64,000 nt of DNA from Owenia fusiformis (taxonomy: Eukaryota > Annelida > Polychaeta > Sabellida > Oweniidae). The notes below the pieces were generated by a model, which did no database searches, was not told the DNA's origin, and was given only the letters and a program-made list of their open reading frames with translations. Location of the stretch: NCBI GenBank assembly GCA_903813345.2, contig CAIIXF020000006.1, forward strand, positions 8,048,989-8,112,988. The letters run 5' to 3'. Positions 37,301 through 49,312 of the stretch are shown in pieces. A program made the position numbers and the translations under genes. Numbering within the stretch: the stretch's first letter is position 1; each line of letters begins with the position of its first letter.

Positions 37301-40300
37301 GCAAACACCAACCACTGAACACCATCTTCAAAAAATTGGATACCATAACAATATGTCACCACTTGTGATGGTGACATAAAAATGTATCCTTACTTTCCAG
37401 CCCTCTCCATTAGTGTGTTTATAGAATGGGAACATGTCTTCAATCCACTTGTAGATTTCCCTGAGTGTCAACTTCTGTGCAGGGGAACTACCGATTGCGA
37501 TCTGAATGAGGTGAAGGTATGAGTAAGGGGGCCGTTGCCTTGTGCCACACTCAGTTGCCACCTAAAATCATGCAAAATTAAACATCCATTTAACATGCAC
37601 TTAACTCAGTTGCCACCTAAAATCATGCAAAATTAAACATCCATTTAACATGCACTTAACTCTGCAGCCTGAGACGCTTGACCTTTTTTCAAAATAACCA
37701 GGATTGTATAATGTCTCCAGAACATCATGAAAATGTGTCAGGATTAAGCTGATTCCAGGCTGTATTGGCATTGCCAATTTGACAAGTAGACCCTGAAACT
37801 GATATTGGTCCTAAGTCAGACATTTTCAGTCAAATTTTAGCTGAAAATGTCCAGCGTTTGCTCTATCGTTACTCTTTATTTGTTGATCAATAATTTCTAC
37901 TGGATTTGACAGATCTTTAGATACTTCCAAAGATTCCAACCAAAAGTTTTTGTAAATTGTGTACTACTGCCATCTATTTATCAACTATTTAGCAAGTTCT
38001 CTACTAGTATTCAAATGAATAAAGATTGACACAATTCCCTACCCTCCTAATATCCACCAGGCTATCAGTGTTATGTAAATCAAGCTGGAGACGATCGTTG
38101 GCCTGCTGCATAGTGCTTGGGGGTCCAGTGAATTCTGGGAGACCTGGGCCGCAACTCGATATCACATTGTCACCAGTGACCCTGTTTACCCATCCTAGAT
38201 TGGTCAGAGAGTCATTGTGACCTGGAAATAGATGAATGTATTGTTAGTACCTCAATTCTGATTGGTCAAATACATATATGGTCAATATTTCTGACTTGTC
38301 AACCATACAATGCCTTGCTTGCAGTCTTGCGTTGAGATATAAAATTCAGAGAACAACAAATAAATTGAGGTATTTCTGGTATTTTTGTGTTTGGTCAAGA
38401 GTAAAAAGAGTCGAGACCAATGGGAACGTTTGAATCAGTAATGTTTTCAATGAACAGAATTGGATTTCTTGTACTTACTTGTAATTATGATTAGAACATT
38501 TGCAATCATATGACAACAATCTTATGTAAACTTATGCCAGCCTCTAAACTCACTGTGTGTTTAATTTATTTCCAACCTGTCCTATATACCAACATCTTGT
38601 TAAACCTACTTATCAGTCTTATGTAAGACTTTTATATACTATTACTTTAAGTTCAGTATTTATATAAGAGAATGACTCTTTATGAGAGCTGCAAAGGATG
38701 GGGATGTGTAATCTATTCATTTTGAAAAGATATATACTATAACCCCTTTCAGGCTAGACCAAATGGTCTTTCCCTGCATGATTTATAATAGAGGTTAGAT
38801 ATCAGCACTTGAATATCATATTACAGTTGGTGGCAACTACTGTCAACCTTTCTGTGGTAAGCACTGCTTGGAATAGTTTGATTTTACTACTTCTTCAAAA
38901 GAGAGCTTCGTCTACACTCTGAGTGATGATCATTTGATCTAACATTACTTATCAATTAGAATACTGAGAATAGTCAATAAAAATCCAGCACCCAATCAAA
39001 GTGGAATCTACTGAATTTTATGCTTTCATGTGTATGTATGTATATGTACATTCATTCATTTTATCAACTGTATATAATTTTTCCTATTCAGAGCCTACTA
39101 TAGGCTCAGACATTCAGGGGCTTGTAAAGGTGTTCTTATAATAAAAGGACTTGTAATCGATAGGAGATAGAGATAAGAGATAGGATCTGTCTTAACTTTA
39201 AAGTGGTGTCTGCATATACAAGTTTGACTGTACAAGGTCACATATTTCAGAATTTCAGACAGAATAATACATAGAGCTGTTTATAACAGTATGCAATACA
39301 AGAAGACTATCCTGCAATCAGAGCTAACTGGTTCACATCACTGGTGGTTTGTTTCTTTGAGTTCAATATTTGCAGAATATTTGTGACTCCTGAGGCTCGT
39401 GAGGAAAGACAGATGACAGTTGAGCATTAACAATAAATACACTGTACATGTATCATAATAATACATACAACTGTAAGTGAATAAATCTCAAGAAGGAAAT
39501 GTAAATACCAATTCTGGGCAGAGAAAGTAGAGATACAAGTGAGGTAGTGACATCTGAATGTAGCCACTGGTAAGAGATACTATACATCTGAGCAATGAGC
39601 ATAGTCAGAAATATGTAAAGTGCAAGTTGTAATTGTCAATTGATTTCTGAACAAGGAGCCCCAAGGATAATAAAGCTGACTACTGAATATGGACAAAAGC
39701 TGGAACTAAAATCAAGAAAAACAAAACAATAGGAATTAATGTACTATCAGTCTTTAGTGATCCATTGTTGACAACTGGAGTAAATTACAAAACTACTTAA
39801 CCAGTTTAAACACAACAAAATATGAATCATCACGAAGAAAGTGAGAATGAAAGTCAATCAAGACACGCTGATGAAAAGGCAGCAACAAGCCAGAACTATA
39901 TTGGAGAGAGAAATTTCAAATGTGATGTGTGTTTAAAGATATTCAATCAAAATTCTGGACTCAAACAACATTATAAGATCCATACTGAAGGCAGAAATTT
40001 CAAATGTGACATTTGTTCCAAAACATTTAAACAAAAACCGTATCTCATAAACCATTTTAAAAGTCATACTGGAGAAAGAAATTTCAAATGTGAAGTGTGT
40101 TTTAAGACATTCAGCCAAAAAATAAACCTTGCACAACATAATAAGATCCATACTGGGGAGAAGAATTTCAAATGTAATATTTGCTTTAAAAGATTTAGTG
40201 CAAATGGCGACCTAACAAAACATTATAAGATCCATACTGGAGAGAAGAATTTCAAATGTAATGTTTGTTCTAAAACATTCATTAAAAATTATGGGCTTAT

Positions 40301-43300
40301 ACAACATAATAAGATCCATACTGGAGAGAAGAATTTTAAATGTGATATTTGTTTCAAAACATTTAGACCTTATAACCCATTCTTACATCCATACTGGAAG
40401 GCAAGAGGTGAATTTCAAATGTGATGTGTGTTTCAAGACATTTATCTACAAGTCTAACCTTACATACCATTATATGATTCATACTGGAGAGAAAAATTTC
40501 AAATGTGATATTTGCTTCAAAACATTTAAAAGTAAACATATCCTTATAAACCACTTTAAGATCCATACTGGAGAGAGGAAATTCAAATGTGATGTTTGTT
40601 TAAAGGTATTTATTACAGCCCATCACCTGAAGAGGCACTGTAAAATTCATACTGGAGAGAAGAATTTCAAATGTGATGTTTGTTTGAAGACATTTAGTGA
40701 AAAGTATTGCCTCATATACCATTCAATGATCCATACTGGAGAGAAGAATTTCAAATGTGATGTTTGTTCAAAGACATTTAGCCGAAAGCCGTACCTTGTA
40801 TTACATTCAACAATCCATACTGGAGAGAAGAATTTCAAATGTGAAATTTGTTTGAAGACATTTAAACGGAAATCTCACCTCAAAAACCATTCTAAGATCC
40901 ATACTGGAGAAAGGCTTTTCAAATGTGATGTGTGTTTAAAGACCTTTAACCAAAAGTCTAATCTCACACAACATTCCAAGAACCATACTGAAGAGATGAA
41001 TTTCAAATGTGACATTTGCTTAAAAACATATAAACGACAATCTGGCCTCATAACCCATTCTAAAAGTCATACTGGAGAGAGGAATTTCAAATGTGAAGTG
41101 TGTTTAAAGACATTTATTCTAAAAAAGAGTCTAACAATACATAATAAGATCCACACTGGGGAGAGGAATTTCAAATGTGATGTTTGCTCTAAAACATTTA
41201 ATTCAAAGGGTGACTTAACAAGACATTATAAGATCCATACTGGAGAGAGGAACTACAAATGTAATGTTTGTTCCAAAACGTTCACTACAAATTATGTGCT
41301 TACCATACATTCTAAGATCCATACTGGAGAGAGGAATTTTAAATGTGATGCTTGTTCTACGACATTTATTACAAAGCCTGCACTTAAAAGACATTATAAG
41401 ATCCATACTTGAGAGAGGTATTACAAATGTGATGTGACATTTTACCCAAAGTCTAACCTCATACAACATTATAAGATACATTTTGGAGAGGAATTTCAAA
41501 TAGGTTTTAATTGTAACTGATCATCTACAGGGTGACCCAAAATGAATGCAACCCATAACACAGTTAATAAAATTAAAACTAATAGTGATTCACCTTTTAT
41601 TTTGCACCCAAATGAAGCTGAGATGATAACAACCAAGTTCTGAAAGTATTGTTTCTGGGATCCAAAATAGTTCATTTTTATGGCCTAGCAAAAAATATGT
41701 TCGATTTGACCAACTTTATGTTTCAGCCATTCCTGAATGTGATGCACAGAGTTGTCAATTAGGAGGACACAATTCCTTTCTTTGAATATCTCTGATTTAT
41801 GTAGTAATTGCTGGTCGTTAGTCTCTGATTGTCTGGGTGTGGTTTTCATGGACATTGTCCTTCATATAACCCCTCGAATAGAAATCTGAAGAGTTTAAGT
41901 CGGGTGATTGTGGGGTCCACCCAGGATCATATCTCATACTGATCAATCAATCTTCAAACCCACCCATTCTAACTTTTTGGTTTCAAGTGTTTGGACTTGC
42001 TCTATCCTGCTGGAACCATTGTTCTGACCCTGAGTGGGCCCCACACTCACCTGACTTGAACCCCCCCCCAGGTTTCTATCTGTGGGGTTATATGAAGGAC
42101 AAAGTTTATGAAAACCATAAACAGAGACTAAAATCAACGATTACTACCAAGATCAGGGATATTCAAAGAAAGGAATGTGTCCTCCTAATTGACAACTTTG
42201 CATTTAGGACTGACTGAAACATAAAGTTGGTCAAAGCGAACATATTTTTTGCTAGGCCATAAAAATGAACCATTTGAATGCCTGGGACAATACTTTCAGA
42301 ACTTGCTCAGCTTCATATGGGTGAAATTAAAAGGTTTATCACTATTAGTTTCAATTTCATTAACTGTGTTATGGGTTGCATTCATTTTGGGTCACCCTGT
42401 AACACATCAGATACTCACCATTATTACCATGAATTGAAAAATGTAGAGTGATACTTTATTATTCAACAAAAAAAGTCTTAATCATAGCTAAGACATGACA
42501 GATATGACAGCTTGATACTTTATGTTTAACTACGTACATACAGGTAAGAAAAATTCTGACAATTTTTCATGAAAATATCTCAAAATAATGACCAGTTTTA
42601 TGAAAGAATAATTTACTTCTTTCCAGTTAGATTCTTCTTGAATTAAAAATCATTTAATACAAGGTGAAACTAATATATATTGGCACAAGAAAATACATTT
42701 TAACTCCACTAAATGCACTAAATGCTACATCCTTGGATAAGATTCTTTGAATCTTTTCTACTCCCAGGCCCTTGCATATCATTCAGCAAACCGAATGCTC
42801 GTTTTTGGTGTTGCTCACCGTTTAGTATAAAAGGCGCGATCCCAGAATATTACTCAGGTTAAAGTCACTGCGTAAACACCTTTGCCTGTGTATGTAGGAA
42901 TAGTAAGAGTAAACATTGTCACACTTTTATATAAAGGAGATTTTTGTGTTGACAAATCAATTTCACACTTTATGGGTGAAGTTTCAAGATTTTCTATTTG
43001 TAAATTAATAAGAAAAATTGACATCTAGATTTACCCATCACATATTCAGGTATTATTAGCACAGAGCATGGTCTTATGAAATGATCCTGTATATGAAACA
43101 TGGCAGTTTGGATTAGTACATGGATTTATATTGGCTGATGCAGATGCATCCTTTGGATAATTCATTCTCCTGATGTTTATAGAATCATTGTAAAACGATT
43201 ATTTTATCTTCAAGACAATTACAATAAACTGGATATACAAACTCCTTTAATTTCTTAAAAATAGACTGATCCAGTGGACTCGCCTGGAGCTGCCATATTG

Positions 43301-46300
43301 TTTTTATTTTTTATATGGGAAGCTTATCGTAATCCTTTAAACACCATCAGCATGTGAATTATGGGATGATATAAACAGACTAATTTTAAACTTATTTTGC
43401 ATTTAAAACATGTTAATATTGTAATTTTATATGTTGTACAATACTGTAAAATTGACACTAAAATGGTGGCCATTTTGATAATCGGCTTTAAAACTTACAT
43501 GGGGAATATATGTATAAAATATGAATGACATTTTGTCAACATACTGTGTACTATAGTTTCATTAAATAAAATTAATAAATAATAGGAGAACATGTACTTA
43601 CCTGTACTTGAGGTAGCTGCAGAGACATTGGTGTTTTCGCCAAAACCTGCCCTGTAAATAGTTGATATTTAGACTTTATAAAGTAATATTCAAACAAAAT
43701 AAAATGTATTGTTTTAATGTTATATTATGTATACAGTAGCCTATCTGTTTTAGTGCGTGAGACATAAATAAATATATATACTACAACTACGACGTCCTAT
43801 AATGTGCAATTTTGCCTGATAAATAAAAACTCTTTCAATCCAGTGTAGTGCCCCTGGGCTGGTATACATTTTCATCCATTGTTATTATGTTATACCACAT
43901 GTACGAGCCATATTATGCATTAATTAAAACTTTTAGTTTAGTGCCCAATGGCACTTAAACAGGTGGGGCTCAATTTGTGTAATTTTTCAGATGATAGTTA
44001 CAATCAAAACATGAATACTTGATCTCAATTAAAATTCTTAACATTATTTTTTTAATCTCAACAGCTTTTTAACATTAAACAGTACTATGTACCAGTATAT
44101 GAAATTAATTAATATATCCAAAAGTACCGAACGAAATTCCCGGGGATTGCTGATGAGCGGGTGATATATATATAATATCTCTTGCTAACCTCAGCGGGTT
44201 ATATATCACCCGCTCACCTCAGATATCAATTATATTCCCACGTGTTATTTACCTATGACACTACTAAGTATGGGATAATATACAATTATTGACCTCTCCA
44301 GAGGTTAACTGTCAAAATTATATCCCGAGGCTGTAAACCGAATGGAGAGGTCTATAATTGTTTTGTTAGTCCGAAGAATATCTTAGATTTTTCTGACCCT
44401 TGAAGTTGACTTGAAGTTGGATCCCGACCCTCGAGACGTTCATGTTGTATTTCAGAATATCGGCAGTAAGTTCACTCAATGGAGTCAAATTACTCTCCTG
44501 GGCGAAGTCCACTAAAAGCTTTGTACAAAGTTTTAGATTTTTCTTCGTATTTTGACTGTCTTTACTCTCTAAGAGACTAATAATATCCTCATCTTCAACA
44601 TTTTTGAAACGGCTAGTGCTAGCGGCGGCCATTTTATCGTCTGATAATGACGTCATTTTAGTGGAATGCTGGGAATATTATTCATCGGCAATGCATTGTG
44701 CGGTGTACAGTTAAAATTATTCACCGCTCATTGACCAATCAAAATCGAGTATTTCAACTGAGGTACTAACAATATAAGTTATTGAATGATTTGAAGTGCA
44801 ATACAGGATATATTCTGCTCAAGAAATTCTGTATTGAAATGAGATGAAGTAGAGTGCCAATACAGAATATCGAGAGCAGAATATATCCTGTATTGCACAA
44901 ATTATTTTATAACATTTTTATTTGGCTAATACATTTTACCTAGGAGATAATCCCTGGGAAATATTTTGTTTTCTCTGTACTGAGATTGTCCCCTCCGTAC
45001 CAATAGTTTCTGTATTGCTCCGAAGATACTCAAAGGGGACAATCTAAGAAGCAATACAGATTGGTACAGCACAAGAACTGACCAATCAGAGGGCTTCATT
45101 TTACAGATCATACAATAGATTAATATACTACCACAAACAGCACTAGGTAAATGGGGTTATTGCATTACATTTTAGTTATCATTCTCATTAGGGGGTACAT
45201 CAATTTTTTAGAAGGAAACAACATAAATAATCAATATTCAAATACAATTTTAGATTTTAGAAATTAGAAAAGGAATAGGATTATATTAGACTATAATGGT
45301 TGGAATCAATTGTTTTGAGACAATTTGGTACAGCAAGGATAGGGGGATGTTATTCATATCACTCTAGTGAGTCAAGTTGGATGAGGGCCAATGATTTGAT
45401 CAGGTATGTTCAATGATATTTTTTATTAGATCTTTTATAGATTTCAGTGATCTCCCCAGCATTTAAGCAAGTGGGCGCAGGACCCACCTGACATTTTGAA
45501 AATAGGCTTGCACCCACCTGAAAATCCATTTGCACCCACTTGAAAATGAGAAAAATCATGAAAAATATTCTGACCAATGAGAATTTTGCACCCACTTGAG
45601 AAAAAATCCTGTGGAGATCACTGGATTTTGTATGTCCAACCAGCAAATGAAAAATGGTCATATCAATTTTCATGGGTCTGAATATTTACATGGCATAATA
45701 CAGGATTGGTGGAACTGGTTCGATCCCTAGAATATTTTTTCTATTATTATTCTCATTTTCATAATTCTGACCCAAGTTACTCAAAATATTTTGATTTTTT
45801 CTTAGGGTACTGGTGGAACAATAAAATTAGTGGTAAAAATAAAGTATGAACACATGTGAGTTTTTCTTTGCTTTTTCAGGAAAGTATCAATACATTGTCT
45901 TCTTTTAGAATATCTAGTAAGAGGTCAATGGCAATCCGGTGTTGTTGAGAAACTTGGAGAAGAAATTTGGAAAATATATTTATATTTTTAAGAACTCAAA
46001 GTGAATGCACTCTAATTCAGCACTAATTCATATGCAACGTGAGAACACATAGATAGCCTGGGTTCATGGCTTTATGTTTTAAAGTATATAATTATTATGT
46101 ACCTTGGTTCCTTTTGTTTTTGATGTGGTAATACAACAGTGAGAGGAGCACTTGTTCTCACAACTTCAATAGGTGTCTTGGGTCTGTCAAGATTTCGAGA
46201 AACACCTGTTTCCTTTGATAATTTCCATGGATCGTGTGACAAGCTCTCAAGCACTCTGGCAGCTGTAGTACGATTATTCACATTTGACGTAACAATCACA

Positions 46301-46575
46301 ATCTTTTTGGTTGCTGCAGATTTCTCAAGAAAAAGTTTTGGAGTCGAAAGGTTTAGTTGATCCGTCTTGATGGATGTAAATGGACCAGAGGGTGAGAAGG
46401 CTTGATTTTCTGGGATCTGTTTGATGATAATATGTTTGACATCGTCAGTATCTTTTACAGTGTCTGTAAAAGTATAGTTCACTGGAGACACTCTCCCTGT
46501 GAAGTTTTCACCCAGTATACTTGTTGGGTTTACCAATGTGTTATTTGGGGCATTCGCAGATTTAGACATTTTCAT
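34349..46575 (-). CDS. FOXM1: Forkhead transcription factor FOXM1 (FoxM), 739 aa
   Basis: Eight coding exons on the minus strand, 46575-46103, 43651-43602, 38221-38043, 37561-37394, 36686-36509, 36296-36051, 35571-35440 and 35142-34349, all phase-consistent, give 739 residues (human about 760). The forkhead domain spans about residues 244-330: [25 protein letters not shown], then [13 protein letters not shown] (recognition helix, 291-299) and SSYW. FOXM rather than another class is shown by DSLTNLGWV (178-186; human N-terminal NSLSNIQWL), [14 protein letters not shown] (434 onward; human MKPLLPRVSSYLVPI) and KIVIVTS near 91 (human KFILIS). The C-terminal exon is rich in TP/SP sites ([28 protein letters not shown]), as expected for CDK-regulated FOXM1 activation. 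It drives G2/M genes in vertebrates. It is divergent from RHNO1. The ATG may be at 46575 or 46569. Confidence 0.94.
35868..36003 (+). mobile_element. Dispersed TGTCACCAC element, copy 2
   Basis: In a FOXM1 intron. Contains AAATGTCACCACCTG, TTGTTACAGATGCTGACCAC, AAAAAGTTGGAGACTA and CTGGAGGTGACATAATG. It is close to copies 3 and 5. Confidence 0.75.
37240..37385 (+). mobile_element. Dispersed TGTCACCAC element, copy 3
   Basis: It ends nine bases from the minus-strand donor side of FOXM1 exon 37561-37394. Contains GATGTCACCACCTGCAATTT, GTTGCAGATGCC, AATATGTCACCACTTGTG and ATGGTGACATAAAAATG. Confidence 0.75.
38222..39821. other. FOXM1 intron, right of exon 38221-38043
   Basis: AT-rich. No supported feature before the zinc-finger reading frame. 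Confidence 0.6.
39822..41412 (+). pseudogene. C2H2 zinc-finger array gene with a frameshift
   Basis: Intronless plus-strand array nested in the 5.4-kb FOXM1 intron. From the ATG at 39822 come a short N-terminus and five intact fingers of the type KCDVCLKTF-x5-L-x2-H-x3-H joined by IHTGEKNF linkers. Finger 6 ([11 protein letters not shown], about 40344-40369) lacks 11 bases between its Phe and Leu, shifting the frame. The old frame stops at 40424. Fingers 7-18 continue unbroken in the +1 frame from 40369 to the stop at 41412, where the linker glycine codon GGA has become TGA. A decayed 19th finger follows to about 41500. No KRAB, BTB or other effector domain is seen. Poly-zinc-finger proteins usually bind DNA. 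It could be a pseudogene, an allele or assembly error, or a shorter 12-finger gene. Confidence 0.7.
41526..42399. mobile_element. Foldback element made of two inverted mariner-type transposase ends
   Basis: The termini are CAGGGTGACCCAAAATGAAT and its exact complement, flanked by TA on both sides (41524-41525, 42400-42401), as in Tc1/mariner transposition. Both arms, about 400 and 370 bp, carry the same transposase C-terminus in opposite orientation. The right arm (plus, about 42020-42217) reads [20 protein letters not shown]; the left arm (minus, about 41935-41825) reads [19 protein letters not shown]. These match the SPDLTPxDFFLWGYLK block of IS630/Tc1/mariner transposases that contains the last catalytic acidic region. 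The unique centre is about 95 bp. Neither arm is a complete gene. Confidence 0.85.
42402..43601. other. FOXM1 intron between foldback and exon 2
   Basis: No exon or repeat that I can support. Confidence 0.6.
44157..44361. repeat. Two short palindromes
   Basis: GCGGGTGATATATATA with TATATATCACCCGC (44157-44215), and AATTATTGACCTCTCCA with TGGAGAGGTCTATAATT (44283-44361). They lie just beyond the stop of the Crypton-like fragment and may mark its element boundary. Confidence 0.55.
44366..44656 (-). pseudogene. Truncated N-terminus of a Crypton-like tyrosine-recombinase protein
   Basis: A 96-codon minus-strand frame begins after an ATG in a YY1-like AAAATGGCCGCC context. It contains [16 protein letters not shown] and [17 protein letters not shown]. 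The S-R-F ... LLE-x-KDSxNTKK pattern is the usual beginning of Crypton-type and Crypton-derived animal proteins (ZMYM/KIAA1958-like). The frame ends soon after, before any catalytic recombinase region, so it is a dead fragment or a MITE-like derivative. It lies in the same strand sense as FOXM1, in its first coding intron. Assignment is from motif memory only. Confidence 0.5.
44796..44898. repeat. Short palindromic element
   Basis: GTGCAATACAGGATATATTC is answered by GAATATATCCTGTATTGCAC, followed towards the centre by further pairing. The total is about 103 bp. A related but imperfect sequence with CAATACAGA words is at 44985-45070. Confidence 0.75.
45318..45450 (+). repeat. Dispersed repeat copy B (pair with 15.5 kb)
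   Basis: Shares TTTGGTACAG, GGATAGGG, TCACTCTAGTGAGTCA, TGGATGAGGGCCAATGATTT and GATCAGGTA with 15475-15610. It is inside the first FOXM1 coding intron, in antisense orientation. The family is unknown. Confidence 0.65.
45451..46102. other. FOXM1 intron
   Basis: A cysteine/proline-coding duplicated motif (GCACCCACTTGA, GCACCCACCTGA) occurs at 45475-45600. No exon is supported. Confidence 0.5.
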
Positions 46576-47234
46576 TCCAGTTTTTAATTCAACAACGGAT
46601 CAAAGAACTATATGTCATTAAGTTCACATCTATTATTCATTGTGTGCCTACACTTAGTACACTACATTGTATTTGTCAACAAGATCTGATGGATCTATTG
46701 CAGCTGCATCTGAAAAGTATACAAAAACAATTTGTACAAAGGAAACACAGCAGAAAAGCAGCAAAATATGTTTCACATGCATCTAGAATTTTTTAAACTA
46801 AACTAAATTGTTTTGAGAATCGATAGCTCTAAAGATTTTCCGCAAGATGACTACTCCAATTTGGAACATAAATAAATGACAGGTGGATTTGCTGAAGTGA
46901 GGATTTCGCATGTCAAAAATAAGAGAATTTTCAAGAGGCCATGCATCAGTGGGTAGGATTATACAAAATGTAAAATATACAAAAGTTAAGGGATGTGTAT
47001 CTAGACAATATTGGAAATTATGGGCTTTCAGACGACCATGGTTAGGAAATGGTGATAGAAAATCCATGTTTCATTTATTTTTGTTCCCCACTATATACTT
47101 GGTACAAGAGTTGTAGGGTACATTTTTACTGTACCGTAGTCAAAATGGAATTGTACGGTACTGTTGGAGAATGGCTGTGTATAACCTACCTGGTGGATAT
47201 TTGACAGATATGACAACAAAATATACCCCTGTTG
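46576..47234. other. FOXM1 upstream / 5' UTR intron
   Basis: No clear feature. A non-coding FOXM1 exon may be joined across this region from 50141, but no strong acceptor immediately before the ATG is obvious. Confidence 0.4.
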
Positions 47235-48720
47235 GAGACCCTATCTATTGCAAGACTTATGCCTGGCACAACCGTCACTGTTTTTAAGTATCGGAAGGAT
47301 CCTGCCATGACTGTGGTAGTGTTATTGTGATAGCATGATATAACCGTGACAATGCCATATTATATTGCATTGCCTGTCATGACCATGGCAATGTTAAAGC
47401 CTGATATGACCGTGACAATATTGTAAGGCCTGACATGACCGTGGTAATGTTAAAGCCTGATATGACCGTGACAATGGTTGCAAGGCCTGTCATGTCCGTG
47501 GTTCTGTTAAAGCCTGATATGACCATGACAATGCTATACTATATTGCAAGGCCTGACATGACCGTGGTATTGTTAAAGCCTGATATGACCGTGACAATGG
47601 TTGCAAGGCCTGTCATGACCGTGGTAATGTTAAAGCCTGATATGACCGTGACAATGGTTGCAAGGTCTGTCATGACTGTGGTAATGTTAAAGCACAATAT
47701 GACCGTGACAAATGGTTATATTAATTGACATTTAGTAGCATGAGAATACTGTAATGAAAAATTTCATTGTTTATCTACCTTAAATATGTAAATCTAGACT
47801 ACTACTACATGTACTACTACTTTAACTCATAATTCATTTCCACAAACTATAATTCTAATCTCATTCAAGAACGTGAACATTGTCACGGTCATATCAGGTT
47901 TTAGTGTTATCGTGAAAGCCTGGTATAACCGTGACAATGCTATATTATATTACAAGGCCTGTCATGACCGTGGTAATGTTAAAGCCTGATATGACCGTGA
48001 CAATGCTATATTATATTCCAAGGCCTGTCATGACCATGGTAATGTTAAAGCCTCATATGACTGTGGCAATGGTTGTAAGGCCTGTCATGACCGTGGTAAT
48101 GTTTAAACCTGATATGACCGTGACAATGTTCACGTTCTTGAATGAGATTAGAATTATAGTTTGTGGAAATGAATTATGAGTTAAAGTAGTAGTAGTAGTA
48201 GTCTAGATTTACATATTTAAGGTAGATAAACTATGAAATTTTTCATTACAGTATTCTCAAGCTACTAAATGTCACTTAATATAACCATTGTCACGGTCAT
48301 ATCAGGCTTTAACATTACCTCGGTCATGACAGGTCTTGCAATATAGTATAGCATTGTCACGGTCATATCAGGCTTTAACATTACCACAGTCATGACAGGC
48401 CATGCAATATAATATAGCATTGTCACGGTTATACCAGGCTATCATGATATAAGTACAGATAATGACTGCTGAGAGAGAGAGAAATAAATAAATAATATGA
48501 ATGTAAATATGAATAATGAATGACACTTTGAAAATCTGCGCAACAAGTGAATAAAGTACAAGAGAAAGTACATAGTGAATATACAAAAAGCACAAGAGAC
48601 TAACTGCCGAGGAAAAAGCGGCTTATGCAACACAACAACAACAAATAACACAATGGTCATGGCAGGATCCTTGCGAGACTTAAAAACACTTAATAACATG
48701 GTGACAGTTGTGCCAGGTTA
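47235..48720. repeat. Large foldback with tandem GATATGACCGTGACAATG repeats in both arms
   Basis: The left end (CCTGGCACAACCGTCACTG, TTTTTAAGTATCGGAAGGAT, CCTGCCATGA; 47271-47325) is the complement of 48656-48720. Inward, the left arm (47330-47700) has tandem units of about 50 bp (GCCTGATATGACCGTGACA and AAGGCCTGTCATGACCGTGG); the right arm (48290-48440) has their complements. A 200-bp unique inverted pair (47690-47895 and 48110-48305) and a second tandem core (47895-48115) complete the structure. Open frames of Met-Thr-Val repeats are by-products. Confidence 0.9.
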
Positions 48721-48723
48721 CTC

Positions 48724-49272
48724 CCGTCGAGAGCTACTTAGATTTTGAAAGTATAGCTCTCTATCGCTAGAATCAACAGCTTAAGAATCCTGACTTCAAA
48801 GAAAATTTCAGGGAATTCAGCTGACTCATGTTGCACATTATATACCTGAAAATGTATCCTACATCGCCATCTTTCATTCAGCTCAACTATAGAACGTCTC
48901 ACTGCCCTATGTATCGATCAGGACTTCATTTTATTGGTCGTGTCAAAAGTTTTGGCCAGGTATATTCAATATGGCGGCTTGACGTTTCCCAAGTTGCGCA
49001 TGCGTCGATAGTATTTCCGTTTAACCGCCATATTGGAAATGGGTATCGAACAATAAAAGATTAGAACTCCTGATCGCCATAGAAGCACATCCGCGATCCT
49101 ACATGCACGGGGAAAGTAGACACATATGAGCCCATAATGTAGGCTACAGTTTGAGACAAACAGCAAGCCGTTGAGTGGCGCTGATCAAAATAAGATGTCA
49201 CAATTCTTCAGCTGGGAGATCCTCACGATGGAGAGCTATACTTTCAAAATCTAACATGGTAGCTCTCGACGT
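48724..49272. repeat. Palindromic element centred on an NRF1-like site
   Basis: CGTCGAGAGCTAC and GATTTTGAAAGTATAGCTCTC (48725-48763) are complementary to 49231-49272. A second, inner pair is GATCAGGACTTC with CAATATGGCGG, against CCGCCATATTGG with GAACTCCTGATC. The centre, about 48993-49006, is TTGCGCATGCGTCG, close to the NRF1 consensus GCGCATGCGC. A further pair beyond the limits (GAGACCCTATCTATTGCAAG at 47236 against CTTGCAACAGATAGGGTCTC at 49292-49311) encloses both palindromes. Confidence 0.75.
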
Positions 49273-49312
49273 GAGTAAGTGCCAGGCAAGTCTTGCAACA
49301 GATAGGGTCTCT

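Noticed and set aside
47435-48179. Met-Thr-Val repeat frames
   Set aside because: By-products of the GATATGACCGTGACAATG tandem repeat.
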